A DNA stretch of 64,000 nt from Dyadobacter alkalitolerans DSM 23607 (lineage in GTDB: Bacteria; Bacteroidota; Bacteroidia; Cytophagales; Spirosomataceae), in NCBI RefSeq assembly GCF_000428845.1, contig NZ_AUAS01000008.1:186001-250000 (forward strand), in the 5' to 3' direction. The notes under the pieces were generated by a model. It saw only the letters and a program-made list of their open reading frames with translations, had not been told where the DNA came from and made no database searches. Shown in pieces: positions 8,594 through 18,080 of the stretch (positions are counted from its first letter, which is position 1; every line of letters begins with the position of its first letter). Made by a program: the position numbers and the translations under genes.

Positions 8594-8989
8594 ATGGCAC
8601 AAAATAAAAGAAAAGATAAAGCTAAAAAGAGAGTTGTAGTTGTAGAGTCGGTGGGTCAGGTACACATCAAGGCTTCTTTCAACAACATTATCATCTCTAT
8701 CACAAATAACAACGGCCAGGTAATTTCCTGGGGATCTGCCGGTAAAATGGGCTTCCGTGGTTCTAAAAAGAACACTCCGTATGCTGCACAAACAGCTGCT
8801 CAAAGCTGTGCTCAGGTTGCTTTCGACCTGGGAATGCGTAAAGCTGAGGTGTTCGTTAAGGGACCGGGATCAGGCCGTGAGTCTGCGATCCGTACCATCC
8901 AGAATGCTGGAATCGAGGTAACAACGATCAGAGATATTACTCCGCTTCCACACAATGGTTGTCGTCCTCCAAAACGTCGGAGAGTATAG
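8594..8989 (+). CDS. rpsK: 30S ribosomal protein S11
   Basis: S11, 131 aa, on the platform of the small subunit near the Shine-Dalgarno helix. Blocks [46 protein letters not shown] and the terminal [18 protein letters not shown] are diagnostic. It is followed by an 86-nt spacer with a hairpin before rpsD. Confidence 0.98.
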   Translation: MAQNKRKDKAKKRVVVVESVGQVHIKASFNNIIISITNNNGQVISWGSAGKMGFRGSKKNTPYAAQTAAQSCAQVAFDLGMRKAEVFVKGPGSGRESAIRTIQNAGIEVTTIRDITPLPHNGCRPPKRRRV

Positions 8990-9005
8990 TATTCAATTTG
9001 AATGC

Positions 9006-9045
9006 CCATTCGTAATTTGGACACTGGGGTTACAGAATGGTTTTT
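9006..9045 (+). promoter_or_regulatory. Hairpin with U-run in the rpsK-rpsD spacer
   Basis: CCATTCGTAA at 9006-9015 pairs with TTAC-A-GAATGG at 9030-9040, giving 10 pairs and one bulged A, with a 14-nt loop, followed by TTTTT at 9041-9045. It could be a weak terminator, an attenuator, or an S4-binding leader structure controlling rpsD. S4 is the known autoregulator of the alpha operon in other bacteria, but the target differs; the role here is inference. Confidence 0.45.
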
Positions 9046-9075
9046 AATCAATTTAAGTAAAACAACAAGTTTTTA

Positions 9076-9681
9076 ATGGCACGTTATACAGGTCCCAAAT
9101 CTAAGATTGCAAGACGTTACGGAGAACCCATCATGGGCCCAAGCAAAGCGCTTGCAAAGAAAAATTACCCTCCAGGAGTTCATGGAAAGGGTCGCCGCTC
9201 TAAAAAATCAGAGTATGCTTTGCAATTGATGGAAAAGCAGAAGGTGAAATTCATCTACGGTATTCTTGAAAGACAATTCCGTAATCTATTCGAAAAAGCT
9301 TCGGTTAAAGAAGGTATCACTGGTGAAAACCTTTTGAAATACTGCGAAGCTCGTCTTGATAACACAGTTTACCGCTTAGGCATCGCTCCAACCAGACGTG
9401 CTGCACGCCAGCTGGTTTCCCACAAACATATCCTTGTTGATGGTGAAATTGTAAACATCCCTTCTTATTCTCTTCGTCCTGGACAAATCGTTACAGTTCG
9501 TGAGAAATCCAAGTCTCTTGAATCAGTTTCAGAAAGCCTTGCTGGTCACAGCTCAAAAGGATTCAACTGGTTGGAGTGGGATGGTCAGCAATTGACAGGT
9601 AAGTTTGTAACCTTCCCGGAACGCGAGCAAATCCCGGAAAACATCAACGAGCAGCTTATCGTTGAATTGTATTCTAAATAA
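9076..9681 (+). CDS. rpsD: 30S ribosomal protein S4
   Basis: S4, 201 aa, starts assembly of the small-subunit body and in several bacteria represses the alpha operon. The N-terminus [18 protein letters not shown] and the S4 RNA-binding domain ([38 protein letters not shown]) are diagnostic, with the typical end after [27 protein letters not shown]. It lies between two spacers containing hairpins, which is unusual within this otherwise tightly packed operon. Confidence 0.97.
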   Translation: MARYTGPKSKIARRYGEPIMGPSKALAKKNYPPGVHGKGRRSKKSEYALQLMEKQKVKFIYGILERQFRNLFEKASVKEGITGENLLKYCEARLDNTVYRLGIAPTRRAARQLVSHKHILVDGEIVNIPSYSLRPGQIVTVREKSKSLESVSESLAGHSSKGFNWLEWDGQQLTGKFVTFPEREQIPENINEQLIVELYSK

Positions 9682-9693
9682 TCTTCATATTAC

Positions 9694-9723
9694 AGCACGC
9701 CTAGTTTACCAGGCGTGCTTTTA
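9694..9723 (+). terminator. Terminator-like hairpin between rpsD and rpoA
   Basis: AGCACGCCT (9694-9702) pairs perfectly with AGGCGTGCT (9711-9719), an 8-nt loop between, followed by a run of T. It is a good intrinsic terminator placed inside the alpha operon. It could reduce read-through from the ribosomal genes into rpoA, which would then need its own promoter in 9724-9805. Confidence 0.7.
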
Positions 9724-9738
9724 GCCGGTAACGGCAAT

Positions 9739-9752
9739 TTTGCGATCGCAAA
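9739..9752. promoter_or_regulatory. Perfect 14-bp palindrome upstream of rpoA
   Basis: TTTGCGATCGCAAA is a perfect palindrome 53 nt before the rpoA ATG. It overlaps a near-consensus -7 element, CAATTTTG at 9735-9742, one mismatch from TAnnTTTG. It may be an operator over an rpoA promoter. The core GCGATCGC could also be chance. Confidence 0.3.
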
Positions 9753-9805
9753 GGTAACGGTAGCGTGATCAACTATCATTTACTACTATAAAAGGAGCAA
9801 GGACT

Positions 9806-10795
9806 ATGTCAATATTAGCTTTCCAAATGCCTGATAAGGTCGTCATGGAAAAAGCAGACGACTTTCACGGGTTGTTTGAGTTTAAGCCTTTAGAGAAAGG
9901 GTACGGCGTAACCATTGGTAATGCATTACGTAGAATACTTCTTTCATCTTTGGAGGGTTATGCCATTACGAGCGTGAAGTTCCCTGGTGTTCTTCATGAA
10001 TTTTCTTCTATCGAAGGTATAGTTGAGGATGTAACAGAAATCATCCTGAACCTTAAAATGGTTCGTTTTAAAAAAGTTTCTGATCTGAACGAAAGCAGAA
10101 TCGTTGTAAACCTTAAAAATGTATCCGTTATCACAGCTGGCGACATTGGCAAGTTTACCAACGCTTTTGAAGTTTTGAACCCGGATCAGGTTATTTGCCA
10201 TATTGATGACCAGAAAGAGTTCGAAATGGAACTGCTTTTGGACAAAGGAAGAGGATACGTTCCTGCTGATGAGCCACGTGCAAACGAGTTGCCGTTCGGA
10301 TACATCGCAGTGGATTCTATTTATACGCCAATTAAAAACGTTAAATACAGTGTTGAAAATACACGGGTAGAACAACGTACAGATTACGAGCGTCTTTTAA
10401 TTGATATCCAGACAGATGGTTCTATCCACCCTGAGGATGCATTGAAAGGTGCTGCAAACATTTTGATTCAACACTTCATGTTGTTCTCTGACCAAACAAT
10501 GACGTTTGAGAAGCAGAAAGCAGAAGAAGACAATCAGGTGGATGAAGAAATGTTGCGTATGAGAAAACTGCTTAAGACTTCATTGTCTGAGCTTGATCTT
10601 TCTGTACGTGCGTACAACTGTTTGAAATCAGCTGACGTAAAATCACTTGGTGATCTGGTTAGACTTGAAATTTCAGACATGATGAAATTCCGCAATTTTG
10701 GTAAAAAATCTCTTACTGAGTTGGAACAGCTTGTAGCTGACAAACAACTCACATTTGGAATGGATGTTGCCAAATACCGTTTGGACGAAGATTGA
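9806..10795 (+). CDS. rpoA: DNA-directed RNA polymerase subunit alpha
   Basis: RNA polymerase alpha, 329 aa. The N-terminal domain (about 1-235), which dimerises and binds beta and beta-prime, shows [33 protein letters not shown] and [12 protein letters not shown]. The C-terminal domain (about 255-320), which contacts UP elements and activators, shows [25 protein letters not shown] and [15 protein letters not shown]. It is followed by rplQ after 72 nt, the normal arrangement. Confidence 0.98.
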   Translation: MSILAFQMPDKVVMEKADDFHGLFEFKPLEKGYGVTIGNALRRILLSSLEGYAITSVKFPGVLHEFSSIEGIVEDVTEIILNLKMVRFKKVSDLNESRIVVNLKNVSVITAGDIGKFTNAFEVLNPDQVICHIDDQKEFEMELLLDKGRGYVPADEPRANELPFGYIAVDSIYTPIKNVKYSVENTRVEQRTDYERLLIDIQTDGSIHPEDALKGAANILIQHFMLFSDQTMTFEKQKAEEDNQVDEEMLRMRKLLKTSLSELDLSVRAYNCLKSADVKSLGDLVRLEISDMMKFRNFGKKSLTELEQLVADKQLTFGMDVAKYRLDED

Positions 10796-10867
10796 TAAAT
10801 AATTCCATAATAAGTCTGTATTCTGTAGCGCGCTAGCCGCCGCTCGAAGCAACTAAACAACAAAACA

Positions 10868-11443
10868 ATGAGACACGGTAAGAAAGATAATCATTTGGGA
10901 AGAACAGCATCTCACCGCAAGGCGATGCTTTCAAACATGGCTTCTTCATTGATTATCCACAAGAGAATTGAAACAACATTAGCGAAAGCGAAAGAACTTC
11001 GTAAATACGTTGAGCCTTTGCTAACCCGCGCCAAAGAAGATTCTACTCACAACAGAAGGATTGTTTTCTCTTATCTGAATGATAAAGAATCAACAAAAGA
11101 ACTTTTTGGCGTTGTTTCTGACAAAATTGCATCTCGCCCAGGTGGTTACACAAGAATCATTAAGCTTGGAAACAGACTTGGCGATGCTGCTGAAACGGCA
11201 CTGATCGAACTTGTAGATTTCAACGACGCATTGCTTCTTGCTAATGCCGACAAACCTGCAAAAACAAGACGTAGCAGAAGAGGTGGAGCGAAAAAAGAAG
11301 GCTCAGAAGTAGCCGCAGCTGCTCCTGTTAAAAAAGAAGATCATCCTGTGGTTGCAGAAGCAGAACCCGTAAATGACGAGCCTGCTGCTGACGAAACAGC
11401 TGGAGATAATGATTCACCAGCACCTACTACTGAAAAGGAATAG
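10868..11443 (+). CDS. rplQ: 50S ribosomal protein L17 with acidic/alanine-rich tail
   Basis: L17, near the tunnel exit. Residues 1-130 are the normal protein ([29 protein letters not shown]...[31 protein letters not shown]). The remaining roughly 55 residues form an extension: first basic ([12 protein letters not shown]), then rich in Ala, Glu, Pro and Asp. Total 191 aa compared with about 120-140 in most bacteria. Such tails occur in Bacteroidota; the function is unknown. It is the last gene of the ribosomal block. Confidence 0.96.
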   Translation: MRHGKKDNHLGRTASHRKAMLSNMASSLIIHKRIETTLAKAKELRKYVEPLLTRAKEDSTHNRRIVFSYLNDKESTKELFGVVSDKIASRPGGYTRIIKLGNRLGDAAETALIELVDFNDALLLANADKPAKTRRSRRGGAKKEGSEVAAAAPVKKEDHPVVAEAEPVNDEPAADETAGDNDSPAPTTEKE

Positions 11444-11470
11444 TTTTGGATAGTCATTAAGAATATATGG

Positions 11471-11504
11471 AAAAGGGTTGAACGTTTCGTTTAACCCTTT
11501 TTTA
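11471..11504 (+). terminator. Terminator of the ribosomal protein/rpoA operon
   Basis: AAAAGGGTTGAAC (11471-11483) pairs with GTTTAACCCTTTT (11489-11501) through 13 pairs including one G-U, with the 5-nt loop GTTTC, followed by T residues. It is a strong intrinsic terminator 27 nt after the rplQ stop. Confidence 0.9.
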
Positions 11505-11518
11505 TGGGTAAAATTTTA

Positions 11519-11526
11519 TAATTTTG
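11519..11526 (+). promoter_or_regulatory. Candidate carA promoter -7 element
   Basis: TAATTTTG matches the Bacteroidota -7 consensus TAnnTTTG, directly after the rplQ terminator and 69 nt upstream of the carA ATG. No clear TTG -33 element is seen at the usual distance. Confidence 0.5.
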
Positions 11527-11595
11527 CACCGCAGTTTAAAAATACCCGGGCAATTCGCTCAACATAATTTGACAAACAATAGATTTAGCAATAAA

Positions 11596-12699
11596 ATGGG
11601 TCAAAAAAAGGAAGCTCTGTTATTACTTGAAGACGGGACAGCTTATAGAGGACTTGCTTTGGGAATAAGCGGGACCACCGGCGGGGAAATTTGTTTTAAT
11701 ACAGGTATGACAGGATATCAGGAAATTTATACCGATCCTTCCTACTATGGTCAAATCATTGTTAACACCAACTCGCACATCGGCAACTACGGAGTTCAGC
11801 TGGAAGACGAGGAAGAATCGGCTTCGGTGAAGATCCGCGGGATGGTTTGTAACACATTCTCTCCAATCTATTCCCGAGACACTGCTGATTTCTCATTACA
11901 GGAATATTTTGAACGGGCCAACATCGTGGGCGTAAGTAACGTCGACACAAGACACATTGTGCGCCACGTAAGACAAAGAGGCGTAATGAATGCGATCATT
12001 TCCTCCGAAATCCTGAATGAAAAGGAATTGATGGCCGAATTGAAAAAAATTCCATCGATGGATGGCTTGGAATTGTCTTCTGAAGTAACGACAGAAAGCG
12101 CTTACTACGTAGGAGAAGAAACCGGCAGCCAGTTCAGGATTGCAGTGATGGATTATGGAATTAAGAAAAGCATCCTGAAAAACCTTACTTCACGAGGATG
12201 TTACTGCAAAGTTTTTCCTGCAAAAACGCCTTTTGAAGAAGTAATGGCCTGGCAGCCTGATGGATTCTTTATATCCAACGGTCCTGGTGACCCGGCTGCA
12301 ATGCTTTACGCGGTTGCAAGTGTGAACCAGATGATCAAGACAAGCAAGCCGCTTTTCGGAATTTGCCTGGGACATCAGCTGCTGGCATTGTCGAGCGGGA
12401 TTAATACATATAAAATGCACCACGGTCACCGCGGGTTGAACCACCCGGTGAAAAACCTGATCACAGGATTCTGCGAAATCACTTCTCAAAACCATGGTTT
12501 CGCGGTGAATCCGGATGAAATTGAAAACCATCCTGACATTGAAATCACGCATGTGAATTTGAATGATAAAACAATTGAAGGAATTCGCAGAAAGGATTAT
12601 CCTGCATTCTCGGTGCAGTATCACCCCGAAGCATCACCAGGTCCGCACGATTCCCGCTATCTGTTTGATGAATTTATTAAATTGTTAAGAGCAAGCTGA
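11596..12699 (+). CDS. carA: Carbamoyl-phosphate synthase small (glutaminase) subunit
   Basis: Hydrolyses glutamine and passes ammonia to CarB for carbamoyl phosphate, used for pyrimidines and arginine. The 367-aa protein has the CarA N-terminal domain (1-150) and a class I glutamine amidotransferase domain with catalytic Cys257 (FGICLGHQ), His343 and Glu345 (YHPEASPGP). ATG 11596 is chosen because it gives the usual N-terminus; the longer reading frame from a TTG at 11524 starts inside the probable promoter. carB is not in the window. A carbamoyltransferase that would use the product is at the far end (63591). Confidence 0.96.
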   Translation: MGQKKEALLLLEDGTAYRGLALGISGTTGGEICFNTGMTGYQEIYTDPSYYGQIIVNTNSHIGNYGVQLEDEEESASVKIRGMVCNTFSPIYSRDTADFSLQEYFERANIVGVSNVDTRHIVRHVRQRGVMNAIISSEILNEKELMAELKKIPSMDGLELSSEVTTESAYYVGEETGSQFRIAVMDYGIKKSILKNLTSRGCYCKVFPAKTPFEEVMAWQPDGFFISNGPGDPAAMLYAVASVNQMIKTSKPLFGICLGHQLLALSSGINTYKMHHGHRGLNHPVKNLITGFCEITSQNHGFAVNPDEIENHPDIEITHVNLNDKTIEGIRRKDYPAFSVQYHPEASPGPHDSRYLFDEFIKLLRAS

Positions 12700-12707
12700 A
12701 AATATCG

Positions 12708-14061
<1,354 letters not shown>

Positions 14062-14072
14062 TATCATTAATC

Positions 14073-14101
14073 AAAACCGGAGCTTAATGCTCCGGTTTTT
14101 G
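14073..14101 (+). terminator. eno terminator
   Basis: AAAACCGGAGC (14073-14083) pairs with GCTCCGGTTTT (14089-14099), 5-nt loop TTAAT, then more T. A strong intrinsic terminator directly upstream of the divIC-like gene, whose ATG is only 20 nt further, so some read-through is likely. Confidence 0.9.
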
Positions 14102-14121
14102 TATATACACTCGCTTTCGTT

Positions 14122-14454
14122 ATGAAAAAAGGATCATTCTGGTCGCTCCAAACGCTCAAAAACTTCTATATAGCCACATTTCTGGCGTGGTTCGTCTGGA
14201 TCCTTTTCCTTGACAATAACAATATGCGGATCGTGATCTCCAACCGGATGAAAATGAAGGAACTGGAACACGAAAAAGGTATTTTGTTGGGAAAGATCAA
14301 AGAAGTTAAAAAGGAGCGGAATGAGGTTTTTGGTAATCCCAAAATGCTTGAAAAATGGGCGCGTGAAAATTTCATGATGCGCAAGCCCAACGAGGAAGTA
14401 TATGTAATCGTTGACGAGAAAAATCAGCCGGTCGAAGGCAAAAAAAGCGAGTAA
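14122..14454 (+). CDS. FtsB/DivIC-type septum formation initiator
   Basis: A 110-aa bitopic membrane protein: a short N-terminal cytoplasmic part, one transmembrane helix at about residues 15-32 (NFYIATFLAWFVWILFL), a coiled coil at about 37-70, and the conserved DivIC/FtsB end (NPKMLEKWARENFMMRKPNEEVYVI). In other bacteria these proteins join FtsL and FtsQ/DivIB in the divisome. Location next to eno is also seen for ftsB of gamma-proteobacteria, which supports the call. Named by family only, as FtsB and DivIC cannot be separated here. Confidence 0.88.
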   Translation: MKKGSFWSLQTLKNFYIATFLAWFVWILFLDNNNMRIVISNRMKMKELEHEKGILLGKIKEVKKERNEVFGNPKMLEKWARENFMMRKPNEEVYVIVDEKNQPVEGKKSE

Positions 14455-14498
14455 GCCCGCCATCGGCCATTGCGTGTTAATATTTAATTTCTAAGACA

Positions 14499-16031
14499 TT
14501 GAGCAAAAAAGTAATTCTTATAATCATGGACGGCTGGGGAATTGCCCAACCTGGCGAAGAAAGCCGTTCCGCTGTTTTAGCTGCCAACACTCCTTTTTAC
14601 GACAGCATTATGCAGAAATATCCGCATAGCAGACTTGCTGCAAGCGGACTGGCTGTGGGGCTTCCCGACGGACAGATGGGAAATTCAGAAGTAGGACATA
14701 CCAATCTTGGAGCAGGACGTGTCGTTTATCAAGATCTGGTAAAGATCAACCTGGCTGTTACCGAAGGAACATTAGGTCAGGAACCTGTCCTTACCAATGC
14801 CTTGGATTTTGCCAAAATAAATAACAAAAAAGTGCATTTCATCGGTTTGGTTTCCGATGGAGGCGTTCACTCACACATCGATCATTTAAAAGGACTCGTC
14901 AAAATCGCTGCCGACAGGGGTTTGACAAACGTTTTTGTGCATGCATTTACAGACGGCCGTGACTGCGATCCGAAGAGTGGCTTAGGCTTTTTAACAGAGC
15001 TTCAACAAACATTGGATCAGACAACTGGCCGCATTGCAAGCGTAACTGGTCGTTATTATGCAATGGACCGCGACAAGCGTTGGGAGCGTGTGAAGCTTGC
15101 TTATGACGCAATGGTGCATGGCGAAGGTGCGCATGTAGCATCCGGTGATGTCTTGAAAGCAATCAAAGATTCTTACGAAACAGGCGTTACTGACGAGTTT
15201 ATGATGCCTATCGTTGCAACAAATCCGGACGGGACACCAATTGGTGTTATCGAAGATGGAGATGTTGTATTATGTTTCAATTTCCGGACCGACCGCGGAC
15301 GCGAAATCACAGAAGTGCTGACGCAACAGGATTTTCATGAGCAGAATATGCACAAGCTAAACCTGAGATACATCACAATGACCAATTATGATGATACATA
15401 CACAGGCGTAGATGTGATTTTTGATAAAGACAATCTTAACAATACATTAGGCGAAGTGCTTGAAGCAGCGGGGAAAAAACAGATCCGCATTGCTGAAACG
15501 GAAAAATATCCGCACGTAACATTCTTTTTCTCGGGCGGACGCGAAAAGCCGTTTGAGGGTGAAAGCCGCTTACTTTGCCAGTCGCCAAAGGTTGCTACTT
15601 ACGATCTTCAACCCGAAATGTCAGCATTTGGCATCAGGGACTCGATAGTGCCTGAATTGGAAAAAGGAGAGGTGGATTTTGTTTGCCTCAACTTTGCAAA
15701 CCCGGATATGGTTGGACATACTGGCGTGTTTGAAGCTGCCGTTAAGGCATGCGAAACTGTTGATCAATGTGTGCAGGCTGTTGTTACCACTGGTTTAAAC
15801 CATGGTTATTCATCCATTATCATTGCCGATCACGGAAATTCGGACTATATGTTGAATGACGACGGCTCTCCCAATACTGCCCACTCATTGAACCTCGTGC
15901 CTTGCGTATTAGTAGATAATAATTATCAGAATCCGATAAAAGATGGCAAGCTGGCCGACATTGCACCTACAATTCTTGACTTGATGGGAATTCCAAAGCC
16001 GGCTGAGATGACGGGGGTTAGTATCCTCTAA
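14499..16031 (+). CDS. gpmI: 2,3-bisphosphoglycerate-independent phosphoglycerate mutase
   Basis: Interconverts 3- and 2-phosphoglycerate using two manganese ions and a phosphoserine intermediate. The 510-aa protein has metal ligand Asp11 (IIMDGWG), catalytic Ser63 (GQMGNSEVGHTNLGAGR), the HAFTDGRDCDPKSG motif of the transferase domain and C-terminal metal ligands in NFANPDMVGHTG and ADHGNSD. The start is a TTG at 14499; no suitable ATG is nearby and this start gives the family N-terminus MSKKVILIIMDG. Confidence 0.97.
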   Translation: MSKKVILIIMDGWGIAQPGEESRSAVLAANTPFYDSIMQKYPHSRLAASGLAVGLPDGQMGNSEVGHTNLGAGRVVYQDLVKINLAVTEGTLGQEPVLTNALDFAKINNKKVHFIGLVSDGGVHSHIDHLKGLVKIAADRGLTNVFVHAFTDGRDCDPKSGLGFLTELQQTLDQTTGRIASVTGRYYAMDRDKRWERVKLAYDAMVHGEGAHVASGDVLKAIKDSYETGVTDEFMMPIVATNPDGTPIGVIEDGDVVLCFNFRTDRGREITEVLTQQDFHEQNMHKLNLRYITMTNYDDTYTGVDVIFDKDNLNNTLGEVLEAAGKKQIRIAETEKYPHVTFFFSGGREKPFEGESRLLCQSPKVATYDLQPEMSAFGIRDSIVPELEKGEVDFVCLNFANPDMVGHTGVFEAAVKACETVDQCVQAVVTTGLNHGYSSIIIADHGNSDYMLNDDGSPNTAHSLNLVPCVLVDNNYQNPIKDGKLADIAPTILDLMGIPKPAEMTGVSIL

Positions 16032-16060
16032 ACTAAACCAGTTATAATGATGTTGTTTAC

Positions 16061-16089
16061 CGGAGAGTCCATTGGGCTCTCTGTTTTTT
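16061..16089 (+). terminator. gpmI terminator
   Basis: GGAGAGTCC pairs with GGGCTCTCT around the loop ATT, with a G-U pair, followed by TTTTTT (16083-16088). It lies 30 nt after the gpmI stop. Confidence 0.75.
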
Positions 16090-16121
16090 GGAACTTCCGC
16101 GTGATAAAGTCAACATTACCA

Positions 16122-16733
16122 ATGCGTTTTATATCAATACACTCTTCTAGCCGCCCTGTGTTCCTTAAAAGTAGCTTCCTCTATATCTTCATATGCCTGG
16201 CAATGTTAAGCGCTTGTCGGGAATCTGTCACGGATACTAATGAAAAGAAGGCATACTATGACCTCAAAGGCTTTGTAGAAAACCAAATTGTTTATCTGAA
16301 CGAGAAGAAGCCCAAGGTGGCAAAAACTGTTCAGCTGGATGGGAAGAAAGAACTGCGCGCTGAAATCGAGACAAACTGGAAAAAGGAGCTGGAACTGTTC
16401 GCACAAGCCGACATTAATAAGCCAGCATATAACAAAAGCTATTCGGTGACTCGAAATGATTCGTCTGTTTACGAATATAAAATCAGGGAAGGAGAAAATT
16501 TGCCGGTGCGTTATCTGATGATCAAAGTAGATAGCGCGACGCAGCAACCTGTGTTGGTAAAAGCACTGCTGCGTTCTGAAAATCGAATATATAGTTCAGA
16601 AAAGCTTATTGAACTGACTTCAAGCAGACGAAATAATCTGCTTGAAGTTTCGGGTTATTCGGTTAGAGGTTATCAAAAGCTATTGTTCATGGACCGCAAG
16701 TCTTTTGATATTACAGCAAAAATAGGATTATAG
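16122..16733 (+). CDS. Putative lipoprotein of unknown function
   Basis: No family recognised. From the ATG at 16122 the 203-aa product has a basic N-region, a hydrophobic stretch and a lipobox (LSAC, about residue 31), so it is probably an outer-membrane or periplasmic lipoprotein. The longer frame from 16047 is disfavoured because it starts within the gpmI terminator. The mature part is mixed alpha/beta and hydrophilic, with no repeats or obvious catalytic motif. It lies alone between gpmI and a terminator at 16861. Confidence 0.7.
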   Translation: MRFISIHSSSRPVFLKSSFLYIFICLAMLSACRESVTDTNEKKAYYDLKGFVENQIVYLNEKKPKVAKTVQLDGKKELRAEIETNWKKELELFAQADINKPAYNKSYSVTRNDSSVYEYKIREGENLPVRYLMIKVDSATQQPVLVKALLRSENRIYSSEKLIELTSSRRNNLLEVSGYSVRGYQKLLFMDRKSFDITAKIGL

Positions 16734-17060
16734 CGGGTTTTAAAATGATGTTTGTTTGTACTGTAACTCCATACTTTGGGTAAACATTACCCAATTTTCT
16801 AATTGACCAGCCCTGATACAGCCGTTCAGCCCTAATTTTCTAAGTTTAAAATTATAATTTAAAAAGAGGCTCAGTATCTTACTAAGCCTCTTTTTTAGTA
16901 TTATTTATATAAAAATTGAATGTTATAATCGCCTGTAATAAGTCCGAATCAGCAATTCGGCACAGAATTAGAGATTTTAAAATCAAATCCATGTAGACCC
17001 TAGGTGAATTTTAACCTGTCAACATGTAAACTAAATCACATTAATAAATTTTCTAAATCG
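16734..17060. other. Intergenic region, 327 nt, without a recognised gene
   Basis: Holds a strong terminator at 16861-16896, a small inverted repeat CCGAAT/ATTCGG at 16944-16960 and AT-rich sequence ahead of the coiled-coil gene. No tRNA, riboswitch or convincing small ORF was seen. A promoter for the 17061 gene must lie in the second half but no full consensus is visible. Confidence 0.6.
16861..16896 (+). terminator. Terminator downstream of the 16122 lipoprotein gene
   Basis: AAAAAGAGGCT (16861-16871) pairs with AGCCTCTTTTT (16885-16895), 13-nt loop, with a T-run as part of the 3' arm. Placed 127 nt after the stop, implying a 3' UTR of that length. Confidence 0.82.
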
Positions 17061-18014
17061 ATGGAACAAGAACAAAAGAATAAGCAAAGTATCGCCTGGG
17101 CAATGGTTGTTGTCCTTGGGCTTGCGACGGCCATGTTTGGCTACTTGTTTACGACTCAAAAAAATGAGTTGACTCAGCAGGAAACAATGGTTGTTGAAAA
17201 AGCCAGAGAATTGGCTGTAACCAAAACTAAATTAGACTCCATTTCGACAGTACTGGATGCGAAAATCGCTGAAATTGAAAAACTAGGTGGTGACGTATCA
17301 GAATTGACTAAGGTTAAAGAAAAACTGGAAGCAGATAAATTGGCTTTCAGCAGAAGCAAAAGAGTTGAGACCAATAAATATCTTGGCAAAATTAAGGAAT
17401 ACGAGAAATTCCTGGTAGAAAAAGACGAGGTGATCGCTCAATTGAAGCTTGAAAACGAGAAGTTGGTTGCATCAAATGACTCTTTGAGCACACACGTTGG
17501 AAGTTTAACCAGCGAACGTGAGAAATTGGTACAACGTCAGGCTGAACTGACCGACTCAGTAGTAACTTTTACAGCTGCTAACAAAGAGCTTAGCGCCAAA
17601 GTAACGAAGGCTGCTGCATTGAAAGCTGCAAATCTGAAAATTCTTACTGTTAATTCAAGAGGTAAGGTAAAAGATAAAGAAGAATACAAAGCAAGCCGTG
17701 TTGACAAAATCAAAATGGTGTTTACGCTTCCTGAAAATGAGTTGACAGCACAAGAATCAAAAGACATTTATGTGCGCGTGCTTGACCCAGAAGGAGCGGT
17801 TGTAGCAGATGACGCTACTGGATCAGGAGAGTTTGAAGTTGACGGCGCTCCATCTAAGTTCACGACACGTGAGTCTATTGCTTATCAAAACAATAACCAG
17901 AAAGTTGAATTGTTGTATGACAACAGCTCACAATTCCGTCCAGGGAAATACAATGTTGAATTGTATGCAGAAGGTTATAAAATTGGTGGTGGAAACTTCA
18001 CTATCAAGAAATAG
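17061..18014 (+). CDS. Membrane-anchored coiled-coil protein
   Basis: 317 aa, not assigned to a named family. Layout: about 10 polar residues, one transmembrane helix (about residues 12-32, IAWAMVVVLGLATAMFGYLF), a long charged coiled coil (about 35-190, heptads of Leu/Val with Lys and Glu), then a C-terminal domain of about 115 residues rich in beta strands (DIYVRVLDPEGAVV, GKYNVELYAEGYKIGGGNFTI) that looks like an immunoglobulin-type sandwich. Topology suggests an N-in protein reaching across the periplasm. ATG 17061 is chosen because 19 upstream codons have no membrane or coiled-coil character. Function unknown; it is monocistronic. Confidence 0.75.
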   Translation: MEQEQKNKQSIAWAMVVVLGLATAMFGYLFTTQKNELTQQETMVVEKARELAVTKTKLDSISTVLDAKIAEIEKLGGDVSELTKVKEKLEADKLAFSRSKRVETNKYLGKIKEYEKFLVEKDEVIAQLKLENEKLVASNDSLSTHVGSLTSEREKLVQRQAELTDSVVTFTAANKELSAKVTKAAALKAANLKILTVNSRGKVKDKEEYKASRVDKIKMVFTLPENELTAQESKDIYVRVLDPEGAVVADDATGSGEFEVDGAPSKFTTRESIAYQNNNQKVELLYDNSSQFRPGKYNVELYAEGYKIGGGNFTIKK

Positions 18015-18044
18015 GAATTTGAATTCACACCATGCATAACTATC

Positions 18045-18076
18045 AAAGGCGGCTGAATAATTCAGCCGCCTTTTTT
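18045..18076. terminator. Bidirectional terminator between convergent genes
   Basis: AAAGGCGGCTGAA (18045-18057) pairs perfectly with TTCAGCCGCCTTT (18061-18073) around a 3-nt loop. A T-run follows on the + strand and A residues flank it on the other side, so it can serve both the coiled-coil gene and the PPK2 gene. Confidence 0.9.
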
Positions 18077-18080
18077 GTGC

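Noticed and set aside
16944-16960. CCGAAT/ATTCGG inverted repeat before the coiled-coil gene
   Set aside because: Six-base arms with a short loop and no T-run; too weak to name a function.
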